Part shown: positions 33,632-44,135 of the stretch, piece by piece
Numbering within the stretch: the first letter of the stretch is position 1
Layout of the letters: every line of letters begins with the position of its first letter
Assembly (NCBI GenBank): GCA_035771175.1
Contig: JAYMFD010001271.1
Location: 310,001-374,000, forward strand
Source: Paratinospora sagittata
Taxonomy: Eukaryota; Streptophyta; Magnoliopsida; Ranunculales; Menispermaceae
Direction of reading: 5' to 3'
DNA length: 64,000 nucleotides
Translations under genes and position numbers: made by a program
Notes under the pieces: generated by a model
What the model saw: the letters and a program-made list of their open reading frames with translations, nothing else
What the model was told of the DNA's origin: nothing
Databases searched by the model: none

Positions 33632-35944
33632 ATGGCACCCAAACCTGAAAAACTTCGCCCCTTTTCTGCAAGAAAGCAAGTTATTTCACCATCACCACCT
33701 CTAGAAAGGAGTGTGAGACCAAGAACTGAAGCAACTCAGGCCAAACTGGCTAAGGAACCCACACCATCTGTACCCACACCTTCTATTGAGACCACGTCTA
33801 GACCATCTGACCCACATTCTTCTTCTCAGATGAGAAGACAGGGAGATAAAACCCAGAAGCTCATTAATCAAGCTATAATTGATGGATGCTACGTCGGTTT
33901 CGATTTCTTTTTTAACTCCCATCTGGACATTTTTTCTCTATTTGAATTTCAAGGCTGGATCGATGTACTTACCCCTCAATTCAAAATGGTACCCAAGTCT
34001 CGTCAGCCAATTCTATTCAAATCTGGTTGACAAACCCAACTCTGAATTCTCAAAACAATTTATGGTAAAAGGAAAATCTGTTGAGATTTATCCCAGATTC
34101 TTTTCTGGAGCATTTTCCTTGCTGAGTGATGAAAGTGCCCACATACTTTCATTCACCAAAAATAAAGTCCATTATCTAGGCTATAACAACCTTTCCGCTC
34201 TTAATCTTATTTCAAAGAAAAAAGACCACTCGAGTGTCGACAAGAAACTCACAAATTAGTCCTTTGAACTTATTCCCATAATTATCCACAACATCATTCA
34301 GCCTAAAACTGGTAGCAGGGGTAATGTGAATGAATTAGACTTATTCTTAATCTGGTGCATTCTGGAAAAGAAGAAAGTGAATCTCGCCTACGTTCTCATG
34401 CATGTAATGAATAATGTGGTTAGTACAGGAGGAGGTCCGCCTCTGGGTATGAACCTCACCACTCTGTTTGAGAGATGTGGTATCGATTTCAGTGGAGTAA
34501 GCTTCAAGGAGACCAGCAGATATAACTATATTGGTCAAACCACTGTGGAATTGATGAGATACACTTATGTTCCTGCGTTGGACAAATGGGTTCTAATGTT
34601 AGAAGTTCCACTTGAGGGAGAATCCAGTGGAAAAGATATAATAGGAGAAGAAGATGTCTCAGCAATAGAGAAAGAAGCTCCCCAAACTTCTATCGCTCAC
34701 AAAGAACAGGATGTGCAAGAAGAAGCTGCCCAACAGCTAACATTGAACATGTTTCAATTGATGATGTGGAAATTGAACATGTAGAGCAAGTAGTTTATGC
34801 TGCAGAACATCTGATGGAGGAGGTAACCCAGATTGCTCAGGCCATTGTTGAGAACATCTGCATGAGTCAAAAACTTCTGAGGCAATCTTAGAAGATTTTA
34901 CCAGAGAAAGTGTCAGTGAGGACTTAGATAAAACCATCTCCGAACCACCATCTCCATTCGATATTCATGTATCAATGGAATTTCAAGACTTGAAAAAGAC
35001 TAACCTTGGTGGTGAATAATGTCAAGATACAGAGGGATATGATCTAGCTATCATACCCTATCAGGGAGATGATATAAATGAAATGGTTGATGAAGAGGAT
35101 CATATAGAAGATTTTTATGAGACCAATGGAGAATCTTTAGCAGAAGATGATATGGAAAACGTTCATGAGGTAAGCTCATCTAATCAAGAGCCTCCTTCCT
35201 ATTTATCTACTAGTAGGTCAACTGATGAATTCTTTAGAGAGAAAGACTTTCTGAGAAGAATGAGATAAGATCAAATTTTTGTCATGGCTCAACTAATGAC
35301 TCGTTTGGAACAGAACCAAATTCAGCTGAAGAATGAAACATTGTTAGAAGTCTAAGAATCTCTGAAATCTCAGGAGAGAGTTGAGATTAATGAGATAAAA
35401 GAATTTAACTCTCACACGATCAAGGCAACTACATTGCTCGAGAAAATAACACAACAAATGGACACACAATTAAGTGTCGTGCAGACCTTGCCTTCGTTGA
35501 GCTCCACTTCATCATCAAATGATGATTCTATAAAGAAAATTCAAAAAAACATGTAACAAATTAAGACATTCATTAAAGCTTTTGTTGCCAATGTTCCTCC
35601 GAGATTGGCAACTCCTCGACAATCTCCAGCCGAACCTCAAGATCCTCAAAGTCACACAATGCTAGCTACAACAAGTAGTGCTGCAAGTGGCTCAACTAAA
35701 GAAGCTTTGAAGAAGATTCTTGAAGAAATTCAGAGCTTAAGAGGTAAAATGGCTGAATCCTCTAAAGATAAGTCCATTTCTGAAACTCTATAATCAATTT
35801 TGGATGCTATCTTGGATCAAGTAACAAGCAAGACAAAGCTTGATCCGGTGTTGCTGGCCATCTCCAGTCTAAAAGAGAATCTAGACACTGCAAGACCAGC
35901 ACAACCAGAGGATGATAGAGTAACCAAGATTCTCGACATGGTCT
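33632..35944 (+). pseudogene. Family B ORF2, plant-transposon-domain protein with long helices (broken)
   Basis: The ATG at 33632 gives MAPKPEKLRPFSARK and a Pro/Ser-rich N-terminus. Then FFNSHLDIFSLFEFQGWID, a frameshift near 33985, and WYPSLVSQFYSNLVDKP with MVKGKSVEIYPRFFSGAF. After a stop at 34257-34259 come NELDLFLIWCILEKKKVNL and GPPLGMNLTTLFERCGIDFSG. This is the layout of the plant-transposon-protein (Transposase_32-like) domain. An acidic middle, then heptad-rich segments (KKILEEIQSLRGKMAESSKD) complete the protein. Compared with 42264-42640, about 195 bp are deleted near 35943, apparently between short GGT/TTTCATTTATTG repeats. The function is unknown. Confidence 0.68.
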
Positions 35945-36111
35945 TTCATTTATTGTCAGACTCGTGAGGTCCTTGAGGATGTGTGAAGGTAGAGCCCATG
36001 GTACAGGTGGAACTTTGACACATGGCCTAGGCCAAAATTGCACTACACTTAGGGTTTCCAATGGGTATTTTTACTGAATTCCACCATCAATCAACGAGAA
36101 TTAGTCATTTA
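35945..36111 (+). other. Family B ORF2 tail with micro-inversion, followed by shared flank
   Basis: After FHLL-coding sequence, the bases 35960-36030 match the opposite strand of the intact ORF end at 20465-20530. The next 80 bases (TGGCCTAGGC..TTGCACTACAC to ATTAGTCATTTA) are shared with 42720-42805. The same inverted junction and the same flank therefore occur twice in the window. Confidence 0.65.
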
Positions 36112-36356
36112 TATTAACCTATGCTGTCCTTAATATACTACGATAAAGTATATTTCGATGATCACAAACAAAGTACTTTTTAGTGTTAAACGTGCGTTTA
36201 TCAAGATTTCATCAAAGCACCTGAGGAAAGCATAAAGCCAAAGATGACTCGATCAAGGAACTCAAAGATCACCTCCAACGGTCAAGTTCGTCTCAACCAA
36301 AGAACTTTAATGATCACATCATGATTTCAAGATCACTTCACTCGAACGATTTGATC
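36112..36356 (+). repeat. Family A LTR, 5' start fragment (A-LTR3)
   Basis: TATTAACCTATGCTG aligns with the A-LTR4 start TGTTAACCTATGCGG, with the TG mutated to TA. The upstream bases ATTAGTCATTTA are identical to those before A-LTR4. The match continues through GTGTTAAACGTGCGTTTATC to about 36356, where Athila-3 reverse transcriptase begins abruptly. Confidence 0.78.
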
Positions 36357-36957
36357 TGTTTCCCCTTCCTTTCATTGATTAGATGTTAGACAGACTTGCA
36401 GGGTTCCAGTACTACTATTTTCTTGTCATAGTTCCAGAAGATCAAGAAAAGACAACCTTCACTTGTCCCTATTGTACATTTGCGTTCAGACGTATGCCAT
36501 TTGGTTTGTGTAATGCTCCAGCAACCTTTCAGAGGTGTATGATGACTTTTCAGTCTTTGGCTCTTCATTTGATCATTGTTTGAAGAATCTGGCCTTAGTG
36601 TTGAAAAGATATGAAGATAAAAATTTGGTACTTAACTGGGAGAAATTCCATTTTATGGTCCAAGAGGGGATTGTACTTGGCCACAGAGTGTCTTCACAGG
36701 GGTTAGAAGTTGATAGAGCCAAGATTGTGGCCATTTACAAGCTCACTCACCCGATCAATGTTAAATGGATTAGAAGCTTCTTGGGTCATGCGGGTTTCTA
36801 CATAAGGTTTATCAAGGAATTCTCCAAGATAACCAAGCCCTTATGCAACCTACTTGAGAAGGAGGCACGCTTTGTATTCAGTGCAGAATGTGTGAAGGTG
36901 TTTGATCATCTCGAGCAAGCCTTTATTTCATCTTCTATCATGGTGGTACCTAATTGA
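36357..36957 (+). pseudogene. Athila-3 reverse transcriptase (broken)
   Basis: It begins within PFID*MLDRLAGFQYYYFL. A deletion has removed the DGYSGYNQI part: FL is followed at once by VIVPEDQEKTTF, so the first catalytic Asp is lost. Then MPFGLCNAPATFQRCM is joined directly to DDFSVFGSSFDHCLKNLALVL (36535-36600), missing about 14 codons that normally end in the Asp pair. The thumb and connection are intact (WEKFHFMVQEGIVLGHRVSSQ, RSFLGHAGFYIRFIKEFSKI) to a stop at 36955-36957. Confidence 0.86.
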
Positions 36958-37536
36958 GAAGAGCCCTTTGAGATCATGTGTGATGCGAGCAACTACGCCG
37001 TTGGGGAGGGGCTAGGCCAAAGAAAAGAGAAGTTGTTTTGGGCAATCTACTATGCAAGTCGTACTCTTGATGATGCCCAACAAAACTACACAACTGAAAA
37101 GGAACTACTTGCAGTTGTGTTTGCTTGTGACAAGTTTCGGTCCTATATAGTTGGGTCGAAGTTGATTGTTTATACTGACCATGCGGCTATACAGTACTTG
37201 TTTGCCAAGAAAGATGCCAAGCGTAGACTAATCAAAAGGATATTATTACTGCAGGAGTTTGATCTTGAGATCAAGGATAAGAAGGGGAGTGAAAATGTGG
37301 TTACAAATCACTTATCAAGGCTGCAACATGAAGAAAAAGAAGATGAATGCCCAACTTATGAACTCTTCCCGGATGAACGACTTTATGGAGTAAAGACCAA
37401 TCTTCCATGGTTTCCAGATTTTGTCAGTTACAAAGTTAGTGGAGTGTTACCTCCAGATTTGTCTTATGCCAAGAAGAAAAAGTTTTTGCATGACGTGAAG
37501 TTCTACATTTGGGATGCTCCCTTATTGTTGAAGTAG
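36958..37536 (+). pseudogene. Athila-3 RNase H and tether (nearly intact)
   Basis: The open frame from 36976 (186 codons) carries all three acidic motifs: [35 protein letters not shown] and [12 protein letters not shown]. The tether [25 protein letters not shown] follows (family usually ADHLSRL), then [21 protein letters not shown] and [13 protein letters not shown]. It ends at a TAG at 37534-37536. This is the best-preserved pol segment in the window. Confidence 0.88.
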
Positions 37537-38625
37537 TGCAGTGATCAAGTTCTAAGGAGATGCATTCCAGAGATAGAGATTCAAGCTATAATTCACGTGT
37601 GCCATTCATCTCCATATGGGGGTCATTTCGAGGTTACACGAACAACATTCAAGGTGCTACAAAGCGGATTCTACTGGCCTACTATCTTTCGAGACTGCTA
37701 CACCTTCGTCAAGACTTGTGATAGGTGCCAAAGGCTTGGAAACATCTCTAGGCGTCAAGAATTTCCCATGATTCCTATCATGGAGGTCGAGTTGTTTGAT
37801 GGAACCATTCCCATCTTCTTTTGGTAAGACCTACATTTTTTTGGCAGTGGACTACGTGTCAAAGTGGGGTAGAAGTCATAGCTACAAAAACTAATGATGC
37901 TAAGGTGGTACTCAAGTTTCTTCAGAAGAACATATGCACTAGATTTTGTACCCCTAGAGCAATCATTAGTGATGAAGGGTCACATTTATACAACAAGTTT
38001 TTCAATTCACTCCTTACCAAGTCTGGAGTCACGCACAAAATTGCCCTTCCCTACCATCCACAGTCAAATGGCCAAACATAAATCTCAAAAAGGGAGGTGA
38101 AACAAATTTGGAGAAGATAGTAAACATCAATAGGAAGGATTGGGCCACAAAGTTAGATGATGCATTGTGGGCGAATCGTACAGCCTACAAAACTCCTATT
38201 GGGATGTCCCCTACTATTTGGTGTTTGGAAAGCCATGCCATCTTCCCATTGAGCTTGAACATAGAGCATTTTGGGCGGTGAAGAAGTTGAACTTTGACTT
38301 GAAGGCTTCGAGTACTCAAAGATTGCTCCAATTGAATGAAATGGAGGAATTCAGAAATGAAGCCTATGAGAATGCAGAAATCTACAAGGAGAAGACTAAA
38401 TCATGGCATGACAAGATGATTTTGAAGAGAGAATTCCTACCGGGCCAACAAGTACTTTTCTACAACTCTCAGTTGAATTTGTTTAACGGGAAGCTTAAAT
38501 CAAGATGGTCGGGCTCATTTCAAGTTGTCAACGTCTTTCGTTATGGAGTGGTGGAGTTGCAATGCCACAAGGATGGAAGCAAATTTTGGGCCAATTGCTA
38601 AATAGTGAAGCACTATTATGGCTAA
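37537..38625 (+). pseudogene. Athila-3 integrase (broken)
   Basis: Zinc-binding region: HVCHSSPYGGHFEVTRTTF, then CDRCQRLGNISRR. The catalytic core is damaged near 37790-37860, where the FD.WGIDFMGP part with the first Asp is lost by frameshift and deletion. [14 protein letters not shown] with the second Asp remains. The third motif reads HPQSNGQT followed by a stop, in place of NGQAE, so Glu is lost. The C-terminal part continues as [29 protein letters not shown] and [22 protein letters not shown] to a stop at 38599-38601. Confidence 0.86.
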
Positions 38626-38715
38626 GATATCAGAAGTGAGGACTTGCTATTCCTTTGCAAACCACAGTGAAGAAATAAGAGAAAGTCTAGCTAATGACTA
38701 TAAACAAGCACTTGT

Positions 38716-38730
38716 TGGGAGGAAACCCAA
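38716..38730 (+). other. Post-pol hairpin, Athila-3
   Basis: TTGGG-AGGAA-ACCCAA, the counterpart of 2510-2525. The closing pair is T-A here and A-T in Athila-1, so pairing is kept. Confidence 0.65.
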
Positions 38731-40269
38731 CCGATTTTTTTATGCTTTTGTTTATTTCTAGTCATTATAGTATAGCAGTTGAGTTTTTACCTTTCACTAA
38801 TTACATTTCTCTATGTCATTCCCCAAGTACTCATTCAAATTTGGAAGTCCTTGTCAACAACAAGAAAAGGAGAATCATTGTGGAAGCCTTTACCCATTTG
38901 GTTTAGGGGAGTTTTGTTATCCTTTATCTCTTTATCTTGTTTTGTAGTTGTTTTGCATTGAGGACAATGCTCAATTTAAGTTTGGGGGAGAGTTTAAATT
39001 CTGTCTTAGTGAAAAAGTTGAGTGAGTTGAGTGCATTTTTTGTGAAAATTTATATTTTTGAGTTTTGATCATGTATAATCCATATTTCCTTATGAACTTT
39101 GATTTGATTTGATCTTGTATGTATGATCTTTGAAAAGATTAGCACTTGGTTTCGCACATGATCTGTGGAAAATTACAAACTTCTCTTAAGTCTATATGCT
39201 TAATCTACTTTGCCATGTTTATTGAAAATTTTTGTTGACTTCTGAGTATAAAATTATGATCATGAGTCCCACTTGCTATTTAAATTGAGATTTTGCAAGT
39301 TAAGCTTCATTGAATCTCACTTTTCAAACTGAACTCTAGAACTTGCTTGATCTCTTCTCAAGGCAAAATCCTAGGAATCACATCATGAGAGATATGATTT
39401 AGGGCATTTTTGGACAGTTTGAGATATAAAACCCCCTAGCTATGTATTATCCCTAGTTACCCTATTTTGAGTTTTATATACTATTCTTTGTCACCTAAAT
39501 TGATTAGCCAAGGCCTTTGATTGATATTCCCCTATTTTTCACCCTTAACTCTTTGAAGTAGATGAATTATAATGGGTTGGGTCGTTTTCATGGAAATTTA
39601 TGTGTAAATGTGCTATGGAATGAGAATGTATGTGAAGGTGATGAGAAAAGATTCAAAATGGTTCAAAATAGGTGAAAAAGAAGAAAAAGAAAGATGAAGA
39701 AGAAAAAAAATGAAAAGAAAAAGTATAGTTCTTCAACAATGAGTGAATTCAATAAGTTTGAGGAAATGCAAAAGGTGATGTGATGATTCATTTTGTAAGG
39801 CATGAGATGTTTAAAAACATTATGTATCAAAGATGTTTTGGGTGTTTGAGCTTCATTTTATCCACTTTACCAAACCCTTAACCTTACATTACAAACTAAC
39901 AAAGTCCAATTGATCTTAACTGGTGTGAATCCTAAATTAGTGGAGAGAAGTGTGAAAAGCAAGCATATGTAGTTCATGTTTTGTTTTGTTGAGATTATAT
40001 TTTACTCTTGCTTCCATTGGTCTTTATAATTTATGAGTGGTCATGTGAATGATTTCTTGTGCTTGTTTGTCAATGAGGATAGAAGAGAATGCATTGTTTT
40101 GCAGATTAAAATTCTAGACAACAAGTTTAAACTTTTGAAGTTTTCCCTCAGTTGTGTTGTATGGAATGTATGCTGTCTTTGAGATCATGAGAACCAGTTT
40201 TTACAAGTTAAATCTTTGTTCATTTTAGAATATGTGAGAAGTTTATTTGATCAACTTTCATTTTTCTCT
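38731..40269 (+). other. Athila-3 post-pol untranslated region
   Basis: There is no credible ORF. At 38957-38998 lies the internal purine tract (GAGGACAATGCTCAATTTAA then GTTTGGGGGAG). A purine-rich tract of GAAAAAG repeats occurs at about 39670-39725. Conserved blocks match Athila-4 (62750-64000) closely and Athila-1 more loosely. Confidence 0.65.
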
Positions 40270-40306
40270 TTGCTCGAGACGATCAAAGTCTAAGTTTGGG
40301 GGAATT
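40270..40306 (+). promoter_or_regulatory. Polypurine tract with adjacent stem-loop, Athila-3
   Basis: TTTGCTCGAGACGATCAAAG is followed by AAGTTTGGGGGAA (40292-40304) and the LTR start TGTTAAGTCGAG. This is the same arrangement as 5808-5846. Confidence 0.78.
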
Positions 40307-41794
40307 TGTTAAGTCGAGTTTTAGGAGTTAGTTTTCATGTTAATTTGATAGATTTTTAGATTCATTTAGTTAGTTTTTAGGTATTTTCACATGATTAGTA
40401 TACTTAGTTGAATTAGATGCATTAAGGTTTTATTTTAGGTTTTTGTCATGAATAAATGACTTTTTGATACTTGTTAATATCATAGAAGTCACATGTTTTG
40501 AGTACATTGCATTCTAGTTAATACTTTGATTAATTGCATAAAATTTACATTTGTTTATACTTTGCCTTGTAGGTAAATAAAGAGCTCAACAGTGGGTTGA
40601 AACAAAGTTCAAATGGTGTGTAAAAAAAGTCAAGATCATGTGCGAAACATGTGCGAGAAGTGTGCAAAAGTGGAAAACTGGCTAAGTCCACAAGCCATCA
40701 CCAAAAAGAAACCCGAGACTGGGCTTTGCGGTGCCCAAATGCAGAAATGCGGTGATGGAAGTCAGAGTGTGGACGCCATAGAGCAGGTGTTCACAGAATT
40801 GCAGATTTTTCATACCCATTTTGGTCTTTTGACCCACTTAAGTGTAAAACAGGTTTTAGGGTTGTTGATTATCATTATCAAGGATTAGAATTAGGTTTAG
40901 GGTGTGAAAAAAGAGGTAAGAAAGCAAGAGGAGAAAAAGCGTTGGATTGGAGGCTTGAAGGAACCAAGGAGAAAAAGAAGATTAATCCACCATTAAACGG
41001 GGATTCTAACCTTTAATTTTAATTTCTTCTGTCTTGAGATGTTTTCATCCATTATTTTATTTCTTTTTCATCCTGTATCCATGAACACGAATATGAACTA
41101 AACTATTAATCTAGAGGTTTGAATGATCTATATTTGATTTCATGGGTTAATATTTATGTATGTGTTATAGAATTGATTTATGAGTTTATTTGCAATTTCA
41201 TATGCTTAATGTCTTCAATTTGCTGGCCACTAGTTGAATGAAGTAAGATTTGATTTCTTACTCTCGAGAAAGGTGTTATCAAATAAGATCTGGGAATTTG
41301 TGACCTAGGTTAGCAGTATTGAGTCGAGGGACCTACGAAAACCTTTGAAATCAGATAACATGAATCACAAATCTTAAGGCATGCTTGACTTGTTAGTTTA
41401 CACTCGAGATAGAGAATTAATAGGTTAAGTATAGATTTTCAAATTGACGCTCGAGAAAGGTATTTGATTGGGTTAGGATTTATGATTTGTAAATTCAACA
41501 GTTAATTCAATAACAAAATCTGTTGAAACCCATGAAGTAAAATATAGTGATTTCAATCCTCTAGAACTTTCATTCAGTGATTTATACCCATTTTCAATTA
41601 ATTTTGCACTAGTTTGTTTTAATTAGTTCAATTAATATTCCAGCACATTAAATCATTCATCTTGATCACCTAAATAAAATTAAAATCTTAGTGGTTTTGG
41701 GCATTATATTAGTAAAATTACTTTTCCCTGAGAACGATAACTCGATTCATCTCTGTATTATAACTTGACAATTCATGCGCTTGTGAACCAAACA
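40307..41794 (+). repeat. 3' LTR of Athila-3
   Basis: The LTR starts TGTTAAGTCGAGTTTTAGG and ends TTGTGAACCAAACA, about 1.49 kb. U5 has TTTTCCCTGAGAACGATAAC and TTGACAATTCATGCGCTTG. The next bases (AATAT) continue minus-strand chromovirus integrase. Confidence 0.8.
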
Positions 41795-42263
41795 AATATT
41801 CATGATCAACTATCTCTCGTATATACAATCTGCTCAGTCTATTAACAGAGTCTCTGATGTTTATCAGAATAAAATGAGCAGACCTAGTTAGTCTGTCAAC
41901 AATAACCCAGTGGGTACCGTATCTACCCTGAGATCTGGGTAATCGTGTAATAAAATCCATAGTAATATGCTCCCATTTACATTCTGGAGTATATAATGGT
42001 TGCATCTGTCTTCCTGGTTTCTGATGTTCAGCTTTAACCAACTGAAAAACCCCACATTTCTAAACAAACTCAGCTATATCTTTCTTCATCCCATGCCACC
42101 AAACTAATTTTTTCATGTTATGATACATTTTAGTTGATCCTGGGTGAATAGTATACTAAGATCTATGTGCAGTCTAGAGTAATTTAGCTCTCAACTCATA
42201 ATTGACAAGAACCCATAATTTCTCCTGAAATTGTAGTACACCATCTGAATCTCCTTGCCAATA
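41795..42263 (-). pseudogene. Chromovirus integrase fragment, sister of 21625-22085
   Basis: On the minus strand it reads QMQPLYTPECKWEHITMDFITRLPRSQGRYGTHWVIVDRLTRSAHF, then RDSVNRLSRLYIREIV, and then runs into reversed Athila LTR. It parallels 21625-22085 base by base with scattered differences and has the same junction to the Athila LTR. It is cut at 42263 by a family B ORF2 fragment. Confidence 0.82.
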
Positions 42264-42805
42264 AAGATAAGTCCATTTCTTAAACTCTACAATCAATTTT
42301 GGATGCTATCTTGGATCAAGTAACGAGCAAGACAACGCTTGATCCGGTGTTGCAGGCCATCTCCAGTCTAAAAGAGAATCTAGACACTACAAGGCCAACA
42401 CAACCAGAGGATGATAGAGTAACCAAGATTCTCGACTTGGTTACTCTTGCGTTTGAAAAGCTACAAAACTTAGAGAACAAGATGCCTTTCCTTGCCACAA
42501 CCATTATGGATCTATCTTATATTGTCATCACGGCTGCAGATCGAGTGGAAGTTGAAGCCCTCTTCAAGGCAATGAACAATAGGATGCATTCTACCATGTG
42601 GTATATTGCCTCTAGCGTGAAATGCTTCGCAATGGTTTTTCATTTATTGTCAGACTCGTGAGATCCTTGAGGACGTGTGAAGGCTGGAGCCCGTGGTGTA
42701 GGTAGAACTTTGAAACATGGCCTAGGCAAAATTGCACTACACCTAGGGTTTGCAATGGGTATATTTACTGAATTCCACCATCAATCAACTAGAATTAGTC
42801 ATTTA
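42264..42805 (+). pseudogene. Family B ORF2 fragment with micro-inverted end and shared flank
   Basis: Open from 42299 to 42661, it reads ILDQVTSKTTLDPVLQAISSLKEN, then FEKLQNLENKMPFLATTIMDLS, SSVKCFAMVFHLLSDS. This is the same protein as 20484-21002, but without the deletion seen at 35943. After FHLL the sequence (42648-42715) matches the opposite strand of the intact end. The final 85 bases are the flank into which A-LTR4 inserted; its last five bases are ATTTA. Confidence 0.68.
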
Positions 42806-43407
42806 TGTTAACCTATGCGGTTCATTACTTAGCTCATCCCTAATATACTACAATAAAGTATATTTTGATGATCACAAACAAAGTACTTTTCAGTGTTAAA
42901 CATGTGTTTATCACGATTTCATCAAAGCACCTGAGGAAAGCAAAAAGCCAAGGAACGACTCAATCGAAGAACTCAAAGATCACATCCAACTAACAAGTTC
43001 GTCTCAACCAAAGAACTTCAACGATCACGTCATGATTTCAAGATCACTTCAGTCAAACGATTTTATGAAGCTTCAAAGACTACATCTCTCGATCAACGTT
43101 CAAGTCATTCAACTCTGCAAAGTTGTTATTGAAGATCTCATAATGAAGAGTTGGATTTAACGGTTATGAGAAAAGAAAAATACACAAAGTATTTAAGGTA
43201 TATCTTTCTCTAATCGTTATTGCTCAAAATATTTTTCAAAACCATGCATAAATCATCTACATATGTTTTGCAAATCTGCATGTTTTGATTTCATGTTTTT
43301 GTGGTATATCAAATGATCTAATACTATATATTTAATTTAAAATCTACCGAGTTTTTATTCTCATTTATCGTATATTTTATCGCGAGTCAAAACTATTTTC
43401 AAAGAGT

Positions 43408-44135
43408 CTTTCAGGACGCTAATGAAATAGCAGTGCTCTCCTGAACTTGATTAGTCAAGACGTTGATAGTTCATTAGGACGTTGATAACGTTTAAGGTTT
43501 AATTGAACTAATTTATCAGGACGCTTACTTGTATAGTAGAGACCTCCTTTATTAGTCAACTTTTAAAGTTGTTAGGAAGCTAACTCAACATCAGCTCATT
43601 GAAAGATGTCTTAAGTTCTTCAAAGAATGTCTCTTTGAGGACGTTGATAGTTATAAGTTGAACAATCTATCAAGATGCTATCTGGATAGAAGTGCCCTCA
43701 CCTTTGGGAATCAACTTATTAACTTTTAGGACGTTAATTGTCTTTCAGCGTGTTTGTGTCTTATTTAAAATGTTTTTAATCGGTAGGACGCTTGCATTAT
43801 TGTAGCGCCCTCATGATATGTTTTATGTTTTTAATTGGTAGGACGCTTACAAAGTTGTAGCGCCCTCATGCTTTGTTTTATGTTTTAAAGGTAGGACGCT
43901 TACTCGGATAGTAGAGCCCTCATGTACTTAACTGTTTTAAAATACAGCAGGACGCTAACTGTGCATTAGCGCCCTCAAGGTTAAGTCATTTAAATGTCAA
44001 AGCAAGTCAGGATGCTTACGAGTAAGTAGCACCCTTACAAGTGTTCAACAGAACGCTTATACATAATAAGCGCCCTCAAGGAACAAAACGACATTGTTGA
44101 TATTATGTGTTAGGACACTAATTACGGAATCAGGA
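43408..44135 (+). repeat. GGACGCT hairpin array, A-LTR4
   Basis: The best unit is GGACGCTAA-CTGTGCA-TTAGCGCCC (43950-43974), a 9-bp stem with one A-C mismatch. AGGACGCTTAC...GTAGCGCCCTCATG units occur near 43787, 43843 and 43892. About fourteen units can be picked out, with the first ones most eroded. Confidence 0.84.

Larger units (their letters stand above)
29958..36111 (+). mobile_element. Family B element: 5' LTR, two ORFs, no pol, 3' end lost
   Basis: The order is a 2.0-kb LTR (29958-31943), an initiator Met-tRNA primer binding site, ORF1 (copia-type gag-like, 32000-32933), a 0.7-kb spacer with hairpin-array words, ORF2 (plant-transposon domain and long helices, 33632-35944), and then a tail. 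No protease, integrase, reverse transcriptase or RNase H lies between the ORFs, so it looks non-autonomous. No 3' LTR of its own is seen: a family A LTR start follows at 36112. Confidence 0.78.
36357..41794 (+). mobile_element. Athila-type Ty3/gypsy element (Athila-3), 5'-truncated
   Basis: Reverse transcriptase, RNase H, integrase, post-pol hairpin, internal purine tract, polypurine tract and 3' LTR follow in order. Unlike Athila-1 there is no plant-transposon-domain ORF after pol; the post-pol region is about 1.7 kb. The 5' LTR, gag and protease are missing, cut within reverse transcriptase. The 3' LTR end joins chromovirus integrase exactly as at 21624. Confidence 0.88.

Noticed and set aside
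36100..36116. Family A LTR start at 36112 read as the 3' LTR of the family B element
   Set aside because: No polypurine tract precedes it, the LTR type is A and not B, and the preceding ATTTA is the insertion target shown by the duplication at 45620.
43408..44135. Evenly repeated hairpins that recall a CRISPR array
   Set aside because: Units are imperfect, irregularly spaced, without unique spacers or cas genes, and lie in plant LTRs.
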